From: Nymphaea colorata
Taxonomy: Eukaryota; Streptophyta; Magnoliopsida; Nymphaeales; Nymphaeaceae
Assembly (NCBI RefSeq): GCF_008831285.2
Contig: NC_045145.1
Span: forward strand, 12,400,802 to 12,464,801
Direction of reading: 5' to 3'
DNA length: 64,000 nucleotides
Below, piece by piece: positions 14,101 to 27,200 of this stretch. Position numbers and translations under genes: made by a program. Below the pieces are notes generated by a model. That model was not told where the DNA came from and made no database searches. It saw nothing but the letters and a program-made list of their open reading frames with translations. Numbering within the stretch: position 1 is the first letter of the stretch; each line of letters begins with the position of its first letter.

Positions 14101-17100
14101 TTATTACATTTGTAACGAACGATTTAAATGATTGAAATCACAAGTTCGTATGGATACAAGTGGGATCTATGTTTTTGTTTGACCCCCTTTACTTAATTCA
14201 ATGAGTTATCGTATTGAAACGAACAAAAAGTTCTACTTATAGGACCAACTACAAGCATCAAACTAATGTATACATCAGATTTGTGTCCATATGAATTGGT
14301 GATTGCAATCATTTAAATCATTACTTATACATGTAATAACAAGTGAAACACATTAGATTAACTATAAAAGAGCAAATGAACCACTTGAATTTTGTTCATT
14401 TTCAAGGAAACTTATGATTTAAATCCACTAAATCATTCTACGTGGATGTAGCAACATGTTAATCACATTCAATGAAATATGCGTGCTCAGATGAATCGCT
14501 TAAATCCCACTCGTATTGATACAAACTTGTGATTTTAATTCATTAGATCCTTACTATTGATGTTACAAGAGATCAAACTAATGCGTAGGTCCCATTTGTA
14601 TCCACTAAAACTTCTGATTTCAATTAACAAAATCAATCATTGTACATGTAATAACAAGTGAAACGCATTAGGCTAATGATATGCGTTCAAACGAATGACG
14701 TGAATCTCTTTTTTTCAAACAAACTTTTAGTTTGAGAAATTTAAATCATTCGTTATAGTTGTAAAAACAAGCTAAACACATTATATTAACTGAAATACAG
14801 CAAGTAAATAACTTAAATGTCTTTTATGTACATACAAGCTTGTGATTTCATTCCACTATATCATTCAACATGCATGTTTAAGCACATTTACGCATTAGTT
14901 TGTGATTCAAGTTATTCAATTGATCCCTTATAGTTAACCTAATGTGTTTCACTGTTTATTACTTCTATAAAGAACGATTTAAATGATTGAAATTATTAGT
15001 TCATATAGTTAAAAATGGAATCTATGCATTAGTTTCATCCCTAGTACTTAATTGAAAGAATTCAACTTGTTGTTACATCTATAGTACGCGATATAATCGA
15101 TTGAAATCAGTTGTCCGTATAAACATGAGTGAGATTTAAGTGATTAATTTGATCACACATATTTAATTGAATGTTTTTAACTTGTTAATACATCCATTTT
15201 GAATGATTTATTTGATCGAAATCACAAGGTTGTATGAGAATGAATAAGATTCAAGTTGTTAATTTGCTCCCCTATCTTCAATCTAATGTGTTTCACTTGT
15301 TATTACATGTGTAATGAACGACTTAAATGATTGAAATCACAAGTTCATATGGATACAAGTGGGATCTATGCTTTTGTTTGACCCCTTTTACTTAATTCAA
15401 TAAAACAAAAAGTTCTACTTATTGGACTAACTAGAAGCATCAAACTAATGTATACATCAGATTTGTGTCAATATGAATTGGTGATTTCAATCATTTAAAT
15501 AATTACTTATACTTGTAATAACAGCTAAAACAGATTATATTGACTATAAAAGAGCAAATGAACCACTTGAATTTCGCTCATTAAATGCAAACTTGTGATT
15601 TAAATCCACTAAATCATTCAGCGTGGATGTAGCAACAAGTTTATCACATTCAATGAAATATGCGTGCTCAGATGAATCGCTTAAATCCCACTCGTATTGA
15701 GACAAACTTCGGATTTCAATTCATTAGATCCTTACTATTGATGTAACTACAAGTTCAACTTATTAGATTGACTACAAGAGATCAAACTAATGCGTAGATC
15801 CCATTTGCATCCACTTGAACTTGTGATTTCAATCAACAAAATCAATCATTCTACATGTAATAACAAGTGGAACGCATTAGGCTAATGATAAGCGATCAAA
15901 CGAATGACGTGAATCTCATTTTTTCGTACAAACATTTAATTTGAACCATTTAAATCATTCGTTATAGATGTAAAAACAAGCGCAACACATTATATTAACT
16001 GAAATACATCAAGTAAATAACTTAAATGTCTTTTATGTACATACAAGCTTGTGATTTCATTCCACTAAATCATTCAACATTCATGTTTAAGCACATTCAT
16101 GCAATAGTTTGTGATTCAAGTCATTCAATTGATCCCTTATAGTTAACGTAATGTGCTTCGCTCTTTATTACTTGTTAATACATCCATTTCGAATGATTTA
16201 TTTGATCGAAATCACAAGTTTGTATGAAAATAAATAAGATTCAAGTCGTTAATTTGCTCCCCTATATTTAATCTAATGTGTTTCACTTGTTATTACATGT
16301 GTAACGAACGATTTACATGATTGAAATCACAAGTTCATATGGATACAAGTGGGATATATGCTTTTGTTTGACCCCTTTTACTTAATTCAATGAGTTCTTG
16401 TATTCAAACGAACAAAAAGTTTTACTTATCAGACTAACTACAAGCATCAAACTAATGTATAGATCAGATTTGTCTCCACATGGATTGGTGATTTCAATCA
16501 TTTAAATCATTCCTTATACATGTAATAACAAGTGAAACACATTAGATTAACTATAAAAGAGCAAATGAACCACTTGAATTTCCTTCATTTTCATGTAAAC
16601 TTGTAATTTAAATCCACTAAATCATTCAACGTCGATGTAGCAACAAGTTAGTCGCATTCAATGAAATATGCTTGCTTAGATGAATCGTGTAAATCCCACT
16701 CGTATAGATAGAAACTTGTGATTTCAATTCATTAGATCCTTACTATTGATGTAACTACGAGTTCAACTCATTGGATTGACTACAAGAGTTGAAACTAATG
16801 CGTAGATCCCTTTTGCATCCATTTGAACTTGTGATTTCAATCAACAAAATCAATCATTGTACATGTAATAACAAGTGAAACGCATTAGGGTAATGATAAG
16901 CGATCAAACGAATGACATGAATCTCATTTTCTCATACAAACTTTTAGTTTGAACCATTTAAATCATTCGCTATAGATGTAATAACATGTGAATCACGTTA
17001 TATTAACTGAAATACAGCAAGTAAATAACTTCAATGTCATTTATGTTCATGCAAGCTTTTGATTTCATTCCACTAAATCATTCAACATGCATGTTTAAGC

Positions 17101-18270
17101 ACATTTACGCTTTAGTTTGTGATTCAATTCATTCAATTGATCTTTTATAGTTAACCTAATGTGTTTCACTGTTTATTACTTCTATAAAGAACGATTTATA
17201 TGAACGAAATCAGCAGTTCATATAGTTAAAAATAGAATCTATGCATTTGTTTCATCCCTAGTACTTAATCGAAAGAATTCAACTTGTCGTTACATATATA
17301 GTACGCGATATAAGCGATAGAAATTAGTTGTTCGTATAAACACGAGTGGGATTTAAGCGATTCATTTGATCACACATATTTAATTTAATGTTTTTAACTT
17401 GTTAACACATCCATTTTGAATGATTTATTTCATCGAAATCACAAGTTTGTATGAGAATGAATAAGATTCAAGTCGTTAATTTGCTCCCCTATATTTAATC
17501 TAATGTGTTTCACTTGTTATTATATGTGTAACAAATGATTTAAATGATTGTAATCACAAGCTCATATGGATACAAGTGAGACCTATGCTTTTGTTTGACC
17601 GCTTTTACTTAATTCAATGAGTTCTCGTATTGAAACGAACAAGAAGTTCTACTTATTGGACTAACTACAAGCATCAAACTAATGTATACATCAGATTTGT
17701 GTCCATATGAATTGGTGATTTAAATCATTTAAATCATTCCTTATACATGTAATAACAAGTGAAACACATTAAATTGACTATAAAAGAGCGAATGAACCAC
17801 TTAAATTTTGTTCATTTTCATGCAAACTTGTGATTTTAATCCACTAAATCATTCAACGTGGATGTAGCAACAAGTTAATCACATTCAATGAAATGTGCGT
17901 GCTCAGATGAATCGCTTAAATCCTACTGGCATTGATACAAACTTGTGTTTTCAATTCATTAGATCCTTACTATTGATGTGACTACATGTTCAACTCATTG
18001 GATTGACTACAAGAGATCAAACAAATGCATAGATCCCATTTGCATCCATTTGAACTTGTGATTTCAATCAACAAAATCAATCATTGTACATGTAATAACA
18101 AGTAAAACGCATTAGGTTAATGATAAGCGATCAAACGTATGACGTGAATCTCATTTTTTCGTACAAACTTTTAGTTTGAACCATTTAAATCATTCGTTAT
18201 AGATGTAATAACAAGCGAAACACGTTATATTTACTGAAATACAGCAAGTAAATAACCAAAATGTCATTTA

Positions 18271-21200
18271 TATGAGTTGAACTCATTGGATCAACCTAAC
18301 TCATAGATCTCATTTGTATCTATATAAACTTGTGGTTTCAATCGTTTAAATCGTTCATTATAGACGTAATAATAAGTGAAACACTTTAAATTAACTCCAA
18401 AGGATCAAACAAATGACCTGATTCTTATTTATTTCCATGCAAACTTGCGATTTCAATCAACTACATCATTCAATATGGATGTGACAACAAGGTAAATACA
18501 TTTAACTAAGTAGACGTGATGGAATGAATTACAAAAATCGCACTCGTATTGATACGAACAGAAAGTTCTACTTATTGGACTAACTACAAGCATCAAACTA
18601 ATGTATACTTCAGACTTGTGTTCCTATGAATTGGAGATCTCAATCATTTAAATCGTTCTTTATACGTGTAATAACAAGTGAAACACATTATATTAACTAT
18701 AAATGAGCAAATGAACCATTTGAATTTCATTTTTTTTCATGCAAACTTGTAATTTAAATACACAAAATCATTCAACGTTGATGTAGCAAAAAGTTAATCA
18801 CATTCAATTTAATATGCGTGTTTAGATGAATCGCTTAAATCCCACTCGTATTGATACAAACTTGTGATTTCAATTAATTAGATCCTTACTATTGATGTAA
18901 CTTCAAGTTGAACTCATTGGATTAACTACAAGAGATGAAACTACTGCATAGATCCCATTTCCATCCATTTGAACTTGTGACTTCAATCAACAAAATCAAT
19001 CATTGTACATGTAATAACAAGTGAAACACATATGGGTAATGATAAGCGATCAAATGAATGACTTGAATCTCATTTTTTTCCATACAAACTTTTAGTTTGA
19101 ATCATTTAAATCACTCATGAAATGATGTAATAACAAATGAAACATATTATATTAACCAAAATACAGCAAGTAAATCACTTAAATGTCATTTATGTTTATA
19201 CAAGCTTGTGATTTCATTCCACTAAATCATTCAACATCCATGTTTAAGCATACTTACGCATTAGTTTGTGATTCAAGTCATTCTACTTATCCATTATGGT
19301 TAACCTAATGTGTTTATCCGTTTATTACTTCTATAAAGAACAATTTAAATGATTGAAATCACGAGTTCGTATTGTTAAACAAGGTATCTATGCATTAGTT
19401 TCATCCGTAGCAGTTAATCCAAAGAATTCAACTTGCCGTTACATCTATAGTACGCGATATAAGCGATTGAAATCAGTTGTTCGTATGAACACGAGTGGGA
19501 TTTAAGTGATTCATTTGATCACACATATTTAATTGAATCTTTTTAACTTGTTAATATATCCATCTTGAAAGATTTATTTGATCGAAATCACAAGTTTGTA
19601 TGAGAATGAATAAGATTCAAGTGGTTAATTTGCTCCCCTACATTTAATGTAATGTGTTTCACTTGTTTTTGCATGTTTAATGAACGGTTTAAGTGATTGA
19701 AATCGCAAGTTCATATGGATACAAGTGAGAACTATGCTTTTGTTTGATCCCTTTTACTTAATTCAATGAGTTTAACTTGTTGTTATATTTATAGTGAATG
19801 ACCTAAGGTGTGGAAATCACAAGTTCGTATCAGTACGAGTGGTATTTAAGTGATTCATTTGATCACACATATTTGATTGAATGTGCTTAACTTGTTGTTG
19901 CATCCATATTGAATCATTTTGTGTATTGAAATCTCAAGTTTGTATGAAAATGAATAAGATTCAAGTCATTCATTTGCGCCCTTATAGTATATCTAATGTG
20001 TTTCAGTTGTTATTACATCTATAATGACTCACTTAAATGATTTAAATCTCAATTTCATATGGATACAAATGGGGTCTATGCTATAGTTTGATCCCTTATA
20101 GTTTCACCCGTATTGATACAAACTTGTGATTTCAATCCCTTAGATCCTTGCTATTGTTGTTACATTTATAGTGAATGTTCTAAGGGATTGAAAGCACAAG
20201 TTCGTACAAATGCGAGTGGTATGTATTGATCAAGTAATGCACATTCAATTAAATATGTGTGATCTTATGAATCACTTAAATCTCACTTCTGTTGATGCGT
20301 ACTTGCGATTTCAATCCCTTAGATCATTCACAACAGATGTAACAATGAGTTGAACTCATTGGATCAACCCAACTCATAGATCCCATTTGTATCTATATAA
20401 ACTTGTGGTTTCAATCAGTTAAATCGTTCGTTATAGACGTAATAACAAGTGAAACACTTTAAATTAACTCCAAGGGATCAAACAAATGACCCGATTATTA
20501 TTTATTTCCATGCAAACTTGCGATTTCAATCAACTAAATCATTCAATATGGATGTGACAACAAGGTAAATACATTAAACTAAGTAGATGTGATGAAATGA
20601 ATTACAAAAGTCCCACTCGTATTGATACAAATAGAAAGTTCTACTTATTGGACTAACTGCAAGCATCAAACTAATGTATACATCAGATTTGTATTCCTAT
20701 GAGTTGGTGATCCCAATCATTTAAAGCATTCCTTATACATGAAATAACAAGTGAAACACATTAGATTAACTATAAAAGAGCAAATGAACCATCTGAATTT
20801 CTTTCATTTTCATGCAAACTTGTAATTTAAATACACTAAATCATTCAACGTGGATGTAGCAACAAGTTAATCACATTCAATGAAATATGTGTGCTTAAAT
20901 AAATCACTTAAATCTCACTCGTATTGATAGAAACTAGTGATTTCAATTCATTAGATCCTTACTATTGATGTAACTACAAGTTCGACTCATTGGATTAGCT
21001 ACAAGAGATGAAACTAATGCATAGATCCCATTTGCATCCATTTGAACTTGTGACTTCAATCAACAAAATCAATCATTGTACATGTAATAATAAGTGAAAC
21101 ACATTAGGGTAATGATAAGAGATCAAACGAATGATTTGAATCTCAATTTTTTCATACAAACTTTTAGTTTGAACCATTTAAATCATTCATTAGAGATGTA

Positions 21201-24200
21201 ATAACAAGCGAAACATATTATATTAAATAAAATACATCAAGTAAATCATTTAAATGTCATTTATGTTAATACAAGCTTGTGATTTCATTCCACTAAATCA
21301 TTCAACATGCATGTTTAAGAACATTTACGCATTAGTTTGTGATTCAATTCATTCAATTGATCTCTTATGGTTAACCAAATGTGTTTCACCCTTTATTACT
21401 TCTATAAAGAACTATTTAAATTATTGAAATCACAAGTTCATATAGTTAAAATTTTTTATCTATGCATTAGTTTATCATAGTAGTTAATCGAAAGAAATAA
21501 ACTTGTCGTTACATCATTAGTACGCGATATAAGCGATTGAAATCAGTTGTTCGTATAAACACAAGTGGGATTTAAGCGATTCATTTGATCACACATATTT
21601 AATTGAATGTTTAACTTGTTAATACATCCATTTTGAATGATTTATCTGATCGAAATCACAAGTTTGTAGGATAGTGAATAAGATTCAACTCGTTAATTTG
21701 CTCCCCTATATTTAATCTAATGTGTTTCACTTGTTATTACATGTATAATGAACAGTTTAAATGATTGAAATCACAAGCTCATATGGATACAAGTGGGATC
21801 TATGCTTCTGTTTCATCCCTTTTACTTAATTCAATGAGTTTAACTTGTTTTTATATTTATAGTGAACGACCTAAGGTGTTGAAATCACAAGTTCGTATGA
21901 GTACGAGTGGTACTTAAGTGATTCATTTGATCACACATATTTGATTGAATGTGCATAACTTGATGTTGCATCCATATTGAATGATTTAGTGGATTGAAAT
22001 CTCAAGTTTGTAGAAAAATAATTAAGATTCAAGTCGTTAATTTGTGCCCTTATAGTGTATCTAATGTGTTTCACCTGTTATTACATGTATAATGACTAAC
22101 TTAAATGATTTAAATCACAAGTTCATATGGATACAAATGAGGTCCATGCTATAGTTTGATCTCTTGTAGTTTCACCTGTATTGATACAAACTTGTGATTT
22201 CAATCCTTAGATCCTTGCTATTGTTGTTACATTTATGGTGAACATTCTAAGGGATTGAAAGCACAAGTTCGTATAAATATAAGGGGGATGTAATGATTAA
22301 TTTGATCAAGTTATGCACATTCAATTAAATATGTGTGATCAAATAAATCATTTAAATCCCACTTCTGTTGATGCACACTTGTGATTTCAATCCCTTAGAT
22401 CATTCACAATAGAAGTAACAATGAGTTGAACTCATTGGATCAACCCAACTCATAGATCTGATTTGTATCTATATAAACTTTTGGTTTCAATCATTTAAAT
22501 CATTATAGACGTAATAACAAGTGAAACACTTTAAATTAATTCCAAGGGATCAAATAAATGACCCGATTCTTATTTATTTCCATGTAAACTTTTCATTTCA
22601 ATCAACTAAATCATTCAATATGGATGTGACAACAAGGTAAATACATTTAATTAAGTAGACGTGATGAAATGATTTGCAAAAATCCCATTCGTATTGATAC
22701 GGACAAAAAGTTCTACTTACTGAACCAATTACAAGCATCAAACTAATGTATACATCAGATTTGTGTCCATATGAATTGGTGATTTCAATCATTTAAATCG
22801 TTCCTTATACATGTAATGACAAGTGAAACACATTAGATTAACTATAAAAGAGCAAATGAACCATTTGAATTTCATCTAAGCACGCATATTTCAGTGAATG
22901 TGATTAACTTGTTGCTACATCCACGTTGAATCGCTTAAATCCCATTCGTATTGATACAAACTTGTGATTTCAATTCATTAGATCTTTACTATTGATGTAA
23001 CTACAAGTTCTACTCATTGGATTAACTACAAGACATCAAACTAATACATAGATCCCAATTGTATCTATTTGAACTTGTGATTTCAATCAACAAAATCAAT
23101 CATTGTACATGTAATAACAAGTGAAACACATTAGGATAATGATAAGCGATCAAGGGCCCGGCCCGACTCCCGCCCTCGGGCGGTCGGGCGGCCTCCGGCG
23201 CTCGCTCCCCTCCCTCTCTCTTCCCGTCTCCCTCGCCCTCTCCCTCTCTGCTCCCTCTCCCTTCCCGTCTCCCTCTCCCTCTCCCTCTCTGCTCCCTCTC
23301 CCTTTTCCCTCTCCCTCTCCGCCTCCGTCCCCCGGTCGCTCCCCTCCCTCTCCGCTCTGCCTCTCCCTCTCTGCTCCCTCTCTCCCTATGTTCCCCCTCT
23401 CCCTCTCCCGTCCCGTCTCCCTGTCCCTCTCCCTCTCTGCTCCCTCTCCCTCTCCCTCTCCCTCCTCCTCCCCCTCTCCGGCTCTCCCTTCCCGTCTCAT
23501 CTCCCTCTTCGCGGCGGGTCGGGCCAGGCCTGACTTTTGGTGGCCAGGCCCTGTACCAGGCCCGTCCCGACAATATTATCGGGCCAGGCCTGGGCCCGTC
23601 CCGACAATATTATCGGGCCAGGCCTGGGCCCGAGCTTCAGGCCCGATGGGCCAACCCCCAGCCCGGCCCGATGCCCACCCCTAATTTAAATCATTCATTA
23701 TAGATGTAATAACAAGTGAAACATATTATATTAACTAAAGTACATCAAGTAAATCACTTGAATGTCATTAATGTTCATACAAGCTTGTGATTTCATTCCA
23801 CTAAATCATTAAACATGCATGTAACAACAAGTTAAGCACATTTACGCATTAGTTTGATCCCTTGTAGATACTCCAACGAGTTGAACTTGTTGTAACATTT
23901 ATAGTGAACGATCTAAGGGATTGAAATCACAAGTTCTCCTCAATATGAGTGGGATTAAGGTGATTCAAATGTGATCTACGCGTTAGTTTAATTCCTTGTA
24001 GTTAATATAATGAGTTGACCTTGTTGTTACATCTATAGTGGACAATCTAATGGATTGAAATCACAAGTATGTATCGATATTAGTGGAATTTAAGCGATTC
24101 ATTTGGTATGCATATTTAATGTACTTAACATGCTGTTATCTCCATATTAAAATATTTAATGGATTGACATAACAAGTTTATATCAAAATGAATGAGATTG

Positions 24201-27200
24201 AAGTTGTTAATTAGTTCGCTTATATTTAATCTAATGTGTTTCACTTGTTATTACATGTATAATGATATATGCATTAGTTTGAACATTTTTAGGTAATCGA
24301 ATGAGTTGAACTTGTTGTTACATCTATAGTGAACCATCTAAAGGATTTAAATCAGATGTTCGTCTGAATACTAGTTGAATTTAAGTGATTCATTTGATCA
24401 TTCATTTAATCTTGTTGTTACATTCATATTGAATGATTTAGTAGATTGAAATCACAAGCATTTTTGGAAAGGAATGTGATTCAAATCATTTATTTGATCG
24501 CTTATATTTAATCTATTATGTTTCACAAGTTCATATAGATACACACAAATGAGATCTATGGAATAGTTTATCCCTTGTAGTTAATCCAATGAGTTGAACT
24601 TTGTTGTTATATCTATAGTGAACGATCTAAGGTATTGAAACCACAAATTCGTATCAATACGAGTGGGATTTAAGTGATCGTTTGATCACACGTATTTAAT
24701 TGAATGTGTTTAACTTGTTGTTACATCCGTTTTGAATGAATTATTGAATCGACATCATAAGCTTGTATCAAAATGAATGAGATTCAAGTCGTTAATTAGC
24801 TCTCTTATATTTAATGTAATGCGTTTCACTTGTTATTACATGTATAATGAACGATTTAAATGATTGAAATCATAAGTTGATATGGATACAAATGGCATCT
24901 TTGCTATAGTTTGATCCCTTGTAGTTAATCCAATGAGTTCAACTTGTTATATTTATAGTGAACGATCTAAATATTTAAATCACAAGTTCGAATCAGTACG
25001 AGTGGGAATTAAGTGATTCATTTGATCACACATATTTAATTGAATGTGCTTAACTTCTTACATTCTTTTTGAATGATTTAATAGTTTGACATCACAAGTT
25101 TGTAAGAAGGCATGCATGTAACAACAAGTTAAGCACATTTACGCATTAGTTTGATCCCCTGTAGTTAGTCCAATGAGTTTAACTTCTTGTAACATTTATA
25201 GTGAATGATCTAAGGGATTGAAATAACAAGTTATCATCAATACGAGTGGGATTAAGGTTATTTATTTGATCTTGCATATTTAATTGAATGGCTTATAAGG
25301 AATCATTTAAATGTTGTAAATCACAAGTTCATATAGATACAAATGTGGTCTATGCATTAGTTTGATTCCTTGTAGTTAATACAATGAGTTGAACTTGTTG
25401 TTACATCTATAGTGGACAATCTAATGGATTGAAATCACAAGTTTGTATCGATATTAGTGGAATTTAAGTAATTCATTTCATAAGCATATTTAATATGCTT
25501 AACATGCAGTTATATCCATATTAAATTATTTAATGGATCAAAATAACAACAAAATGGCTGAGATTCAAGTCATTCATTGGCTCCCCTATATATAATGTGT
25601 TTCACCTGTTATTGGAAGTATATTGAACGATTTAAATGATTGAAACCACAAGTTCATATGGATAGAAATGAGATCTATGCAATAGTTTGACCCCTTCTTG
25701 TTAATCCAAGGAGTTGAACATGTTGTTACATCTATAGTAAATGATCTAAGGGATTGAAATCGCAAGTTTGTATCAATACGAGTGAGATTTAAGTTATTCA
25801 TTTGTTCATGCATATTTAACTGAACGTGCTTAACTTATTATTACATCCATATTGAATGATTTAGTGAACTGAAATCACACGTTTGCATGCATGTGAATTA
25901 GTGGATTGAAATAACTAATGCATTTTACTTGTTATTACATCTATAATGAATCATTTAAATGATGTAAATCGCAAGTTCATATAGCTACAAATGTGATCTA
26001 TGCATTATTTTGATTCCTTGTAGTTAACATAATGAGTTGAGCTTGTTGTTACATCTATAGTGGACAATCTAAAGGATTGAAATCAAAAGTTCGTATCAAT
26101 ATTAGCGGAATTTAAGTGATTCATTTGATAAGCATATTTAATGTGCTTAACATGCAGTTATATCTATATTAAATGATTTAATTGATTGAAATAACAAGTT
26201 TGTATGAAAATAAATGAGATTCAAGTCATTCATTTGATTCCTTATAGTTAATATAAAGAGTTTCACTTGTTGTTAGAACTTTAATGAATAATTTAAATTA
26301 TTGAAATCAGAAGTTTATATTGATATAAATGGGATCTATGTATTAGTGTGAACATTTCTAGGTAACCGAATGAGTTGAACTTGTTGTTACATATATAGTG
26401 AACGATCTAAGGGATTTAGATCACATGTTCGTCTCAATACAAATGAAATTTAAATGATTTATTTGATCATTTATTTAATTTTGTTTTTACGTCCACATTG
26501 AATGATTTAGTGGATTGAAATAACAAGTATTTTTGGAATGAAATGTGATTCAAGTCATTCATTTGATCACTTATAGTTAATCTATTGTGTTTCACAAGTT
26601 CATATAGATACATACAAATGAGATCTATGCAATAGTATAGGTTTTAGGGCTTTAAATAATCGAAACCACAAGTTTATTAGCTCCCTTATATTTAATCTAA
26701 TGTGTTTCACTTGTTATTACATGTATAATGAACGATTTAAATGATTGAAATCACAAGTTGATATGGATACAAATGGGATCTTCGCTGTAGTTTGATCCCT
26801 TGTAATTAATCCAACGAGTTCAACTTGTAGTTATATTTATAGTGAACGATCTAAGGATTTTAATCACAAGATCGTATCAGAACGAGTTGGATTTAAGCGA
26901 TTCATTTGATCACACATATTTAACTGAATGTGCTTGAACTTCTTACATTCTTTTTTAATGATTTAGTAGATTGGAATCACAAGTTTGTATGAAAGCAAAT
27001 GAGATTCAAGTCATCCATTTGCTCCCTCATAGTTTATCTAATGTGTTTCACTTGTTATTACATCTATAATAAATAATTTAAATTATTGAAATCACAAGTT
27101 CATATGGATACAAATTGGATATATGCTATAGTTTGATCCCTTGTAGTTAATCGAATGAGTTGAATTTGTTGTTATATTTATAGTGAAGGATCTAAGGTAT

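Larger units (their letters stand above)
1303..18270. repeat. homogenised domain of the satellite
   Basis: In this part successive ~1.2 kb units align with few differences, keep the same subunit order and mostly differ by whole-subunit deletions. The landmark steps 1205, 1230, 1201, 1209, 1186, 1189, 1200, 1210 and 1227 bp show the basic period. The shorter steps (about 813, 798, 736, 811, 621) are units that lost a block. High similarity over 14 or so units indicates recent amplification or conversion compared with the right-hand domain. Confidence 0.8.

Noticed and set aside
23100-23684. Long overlapping open frames on both strands (up to 187 residues)
   Set aside because: They are translations of imperfect CT/GA repeats (Arg-Glu-Gly or Ser-Pro-Leu rich) inside an insertion; there is no start context or domain.
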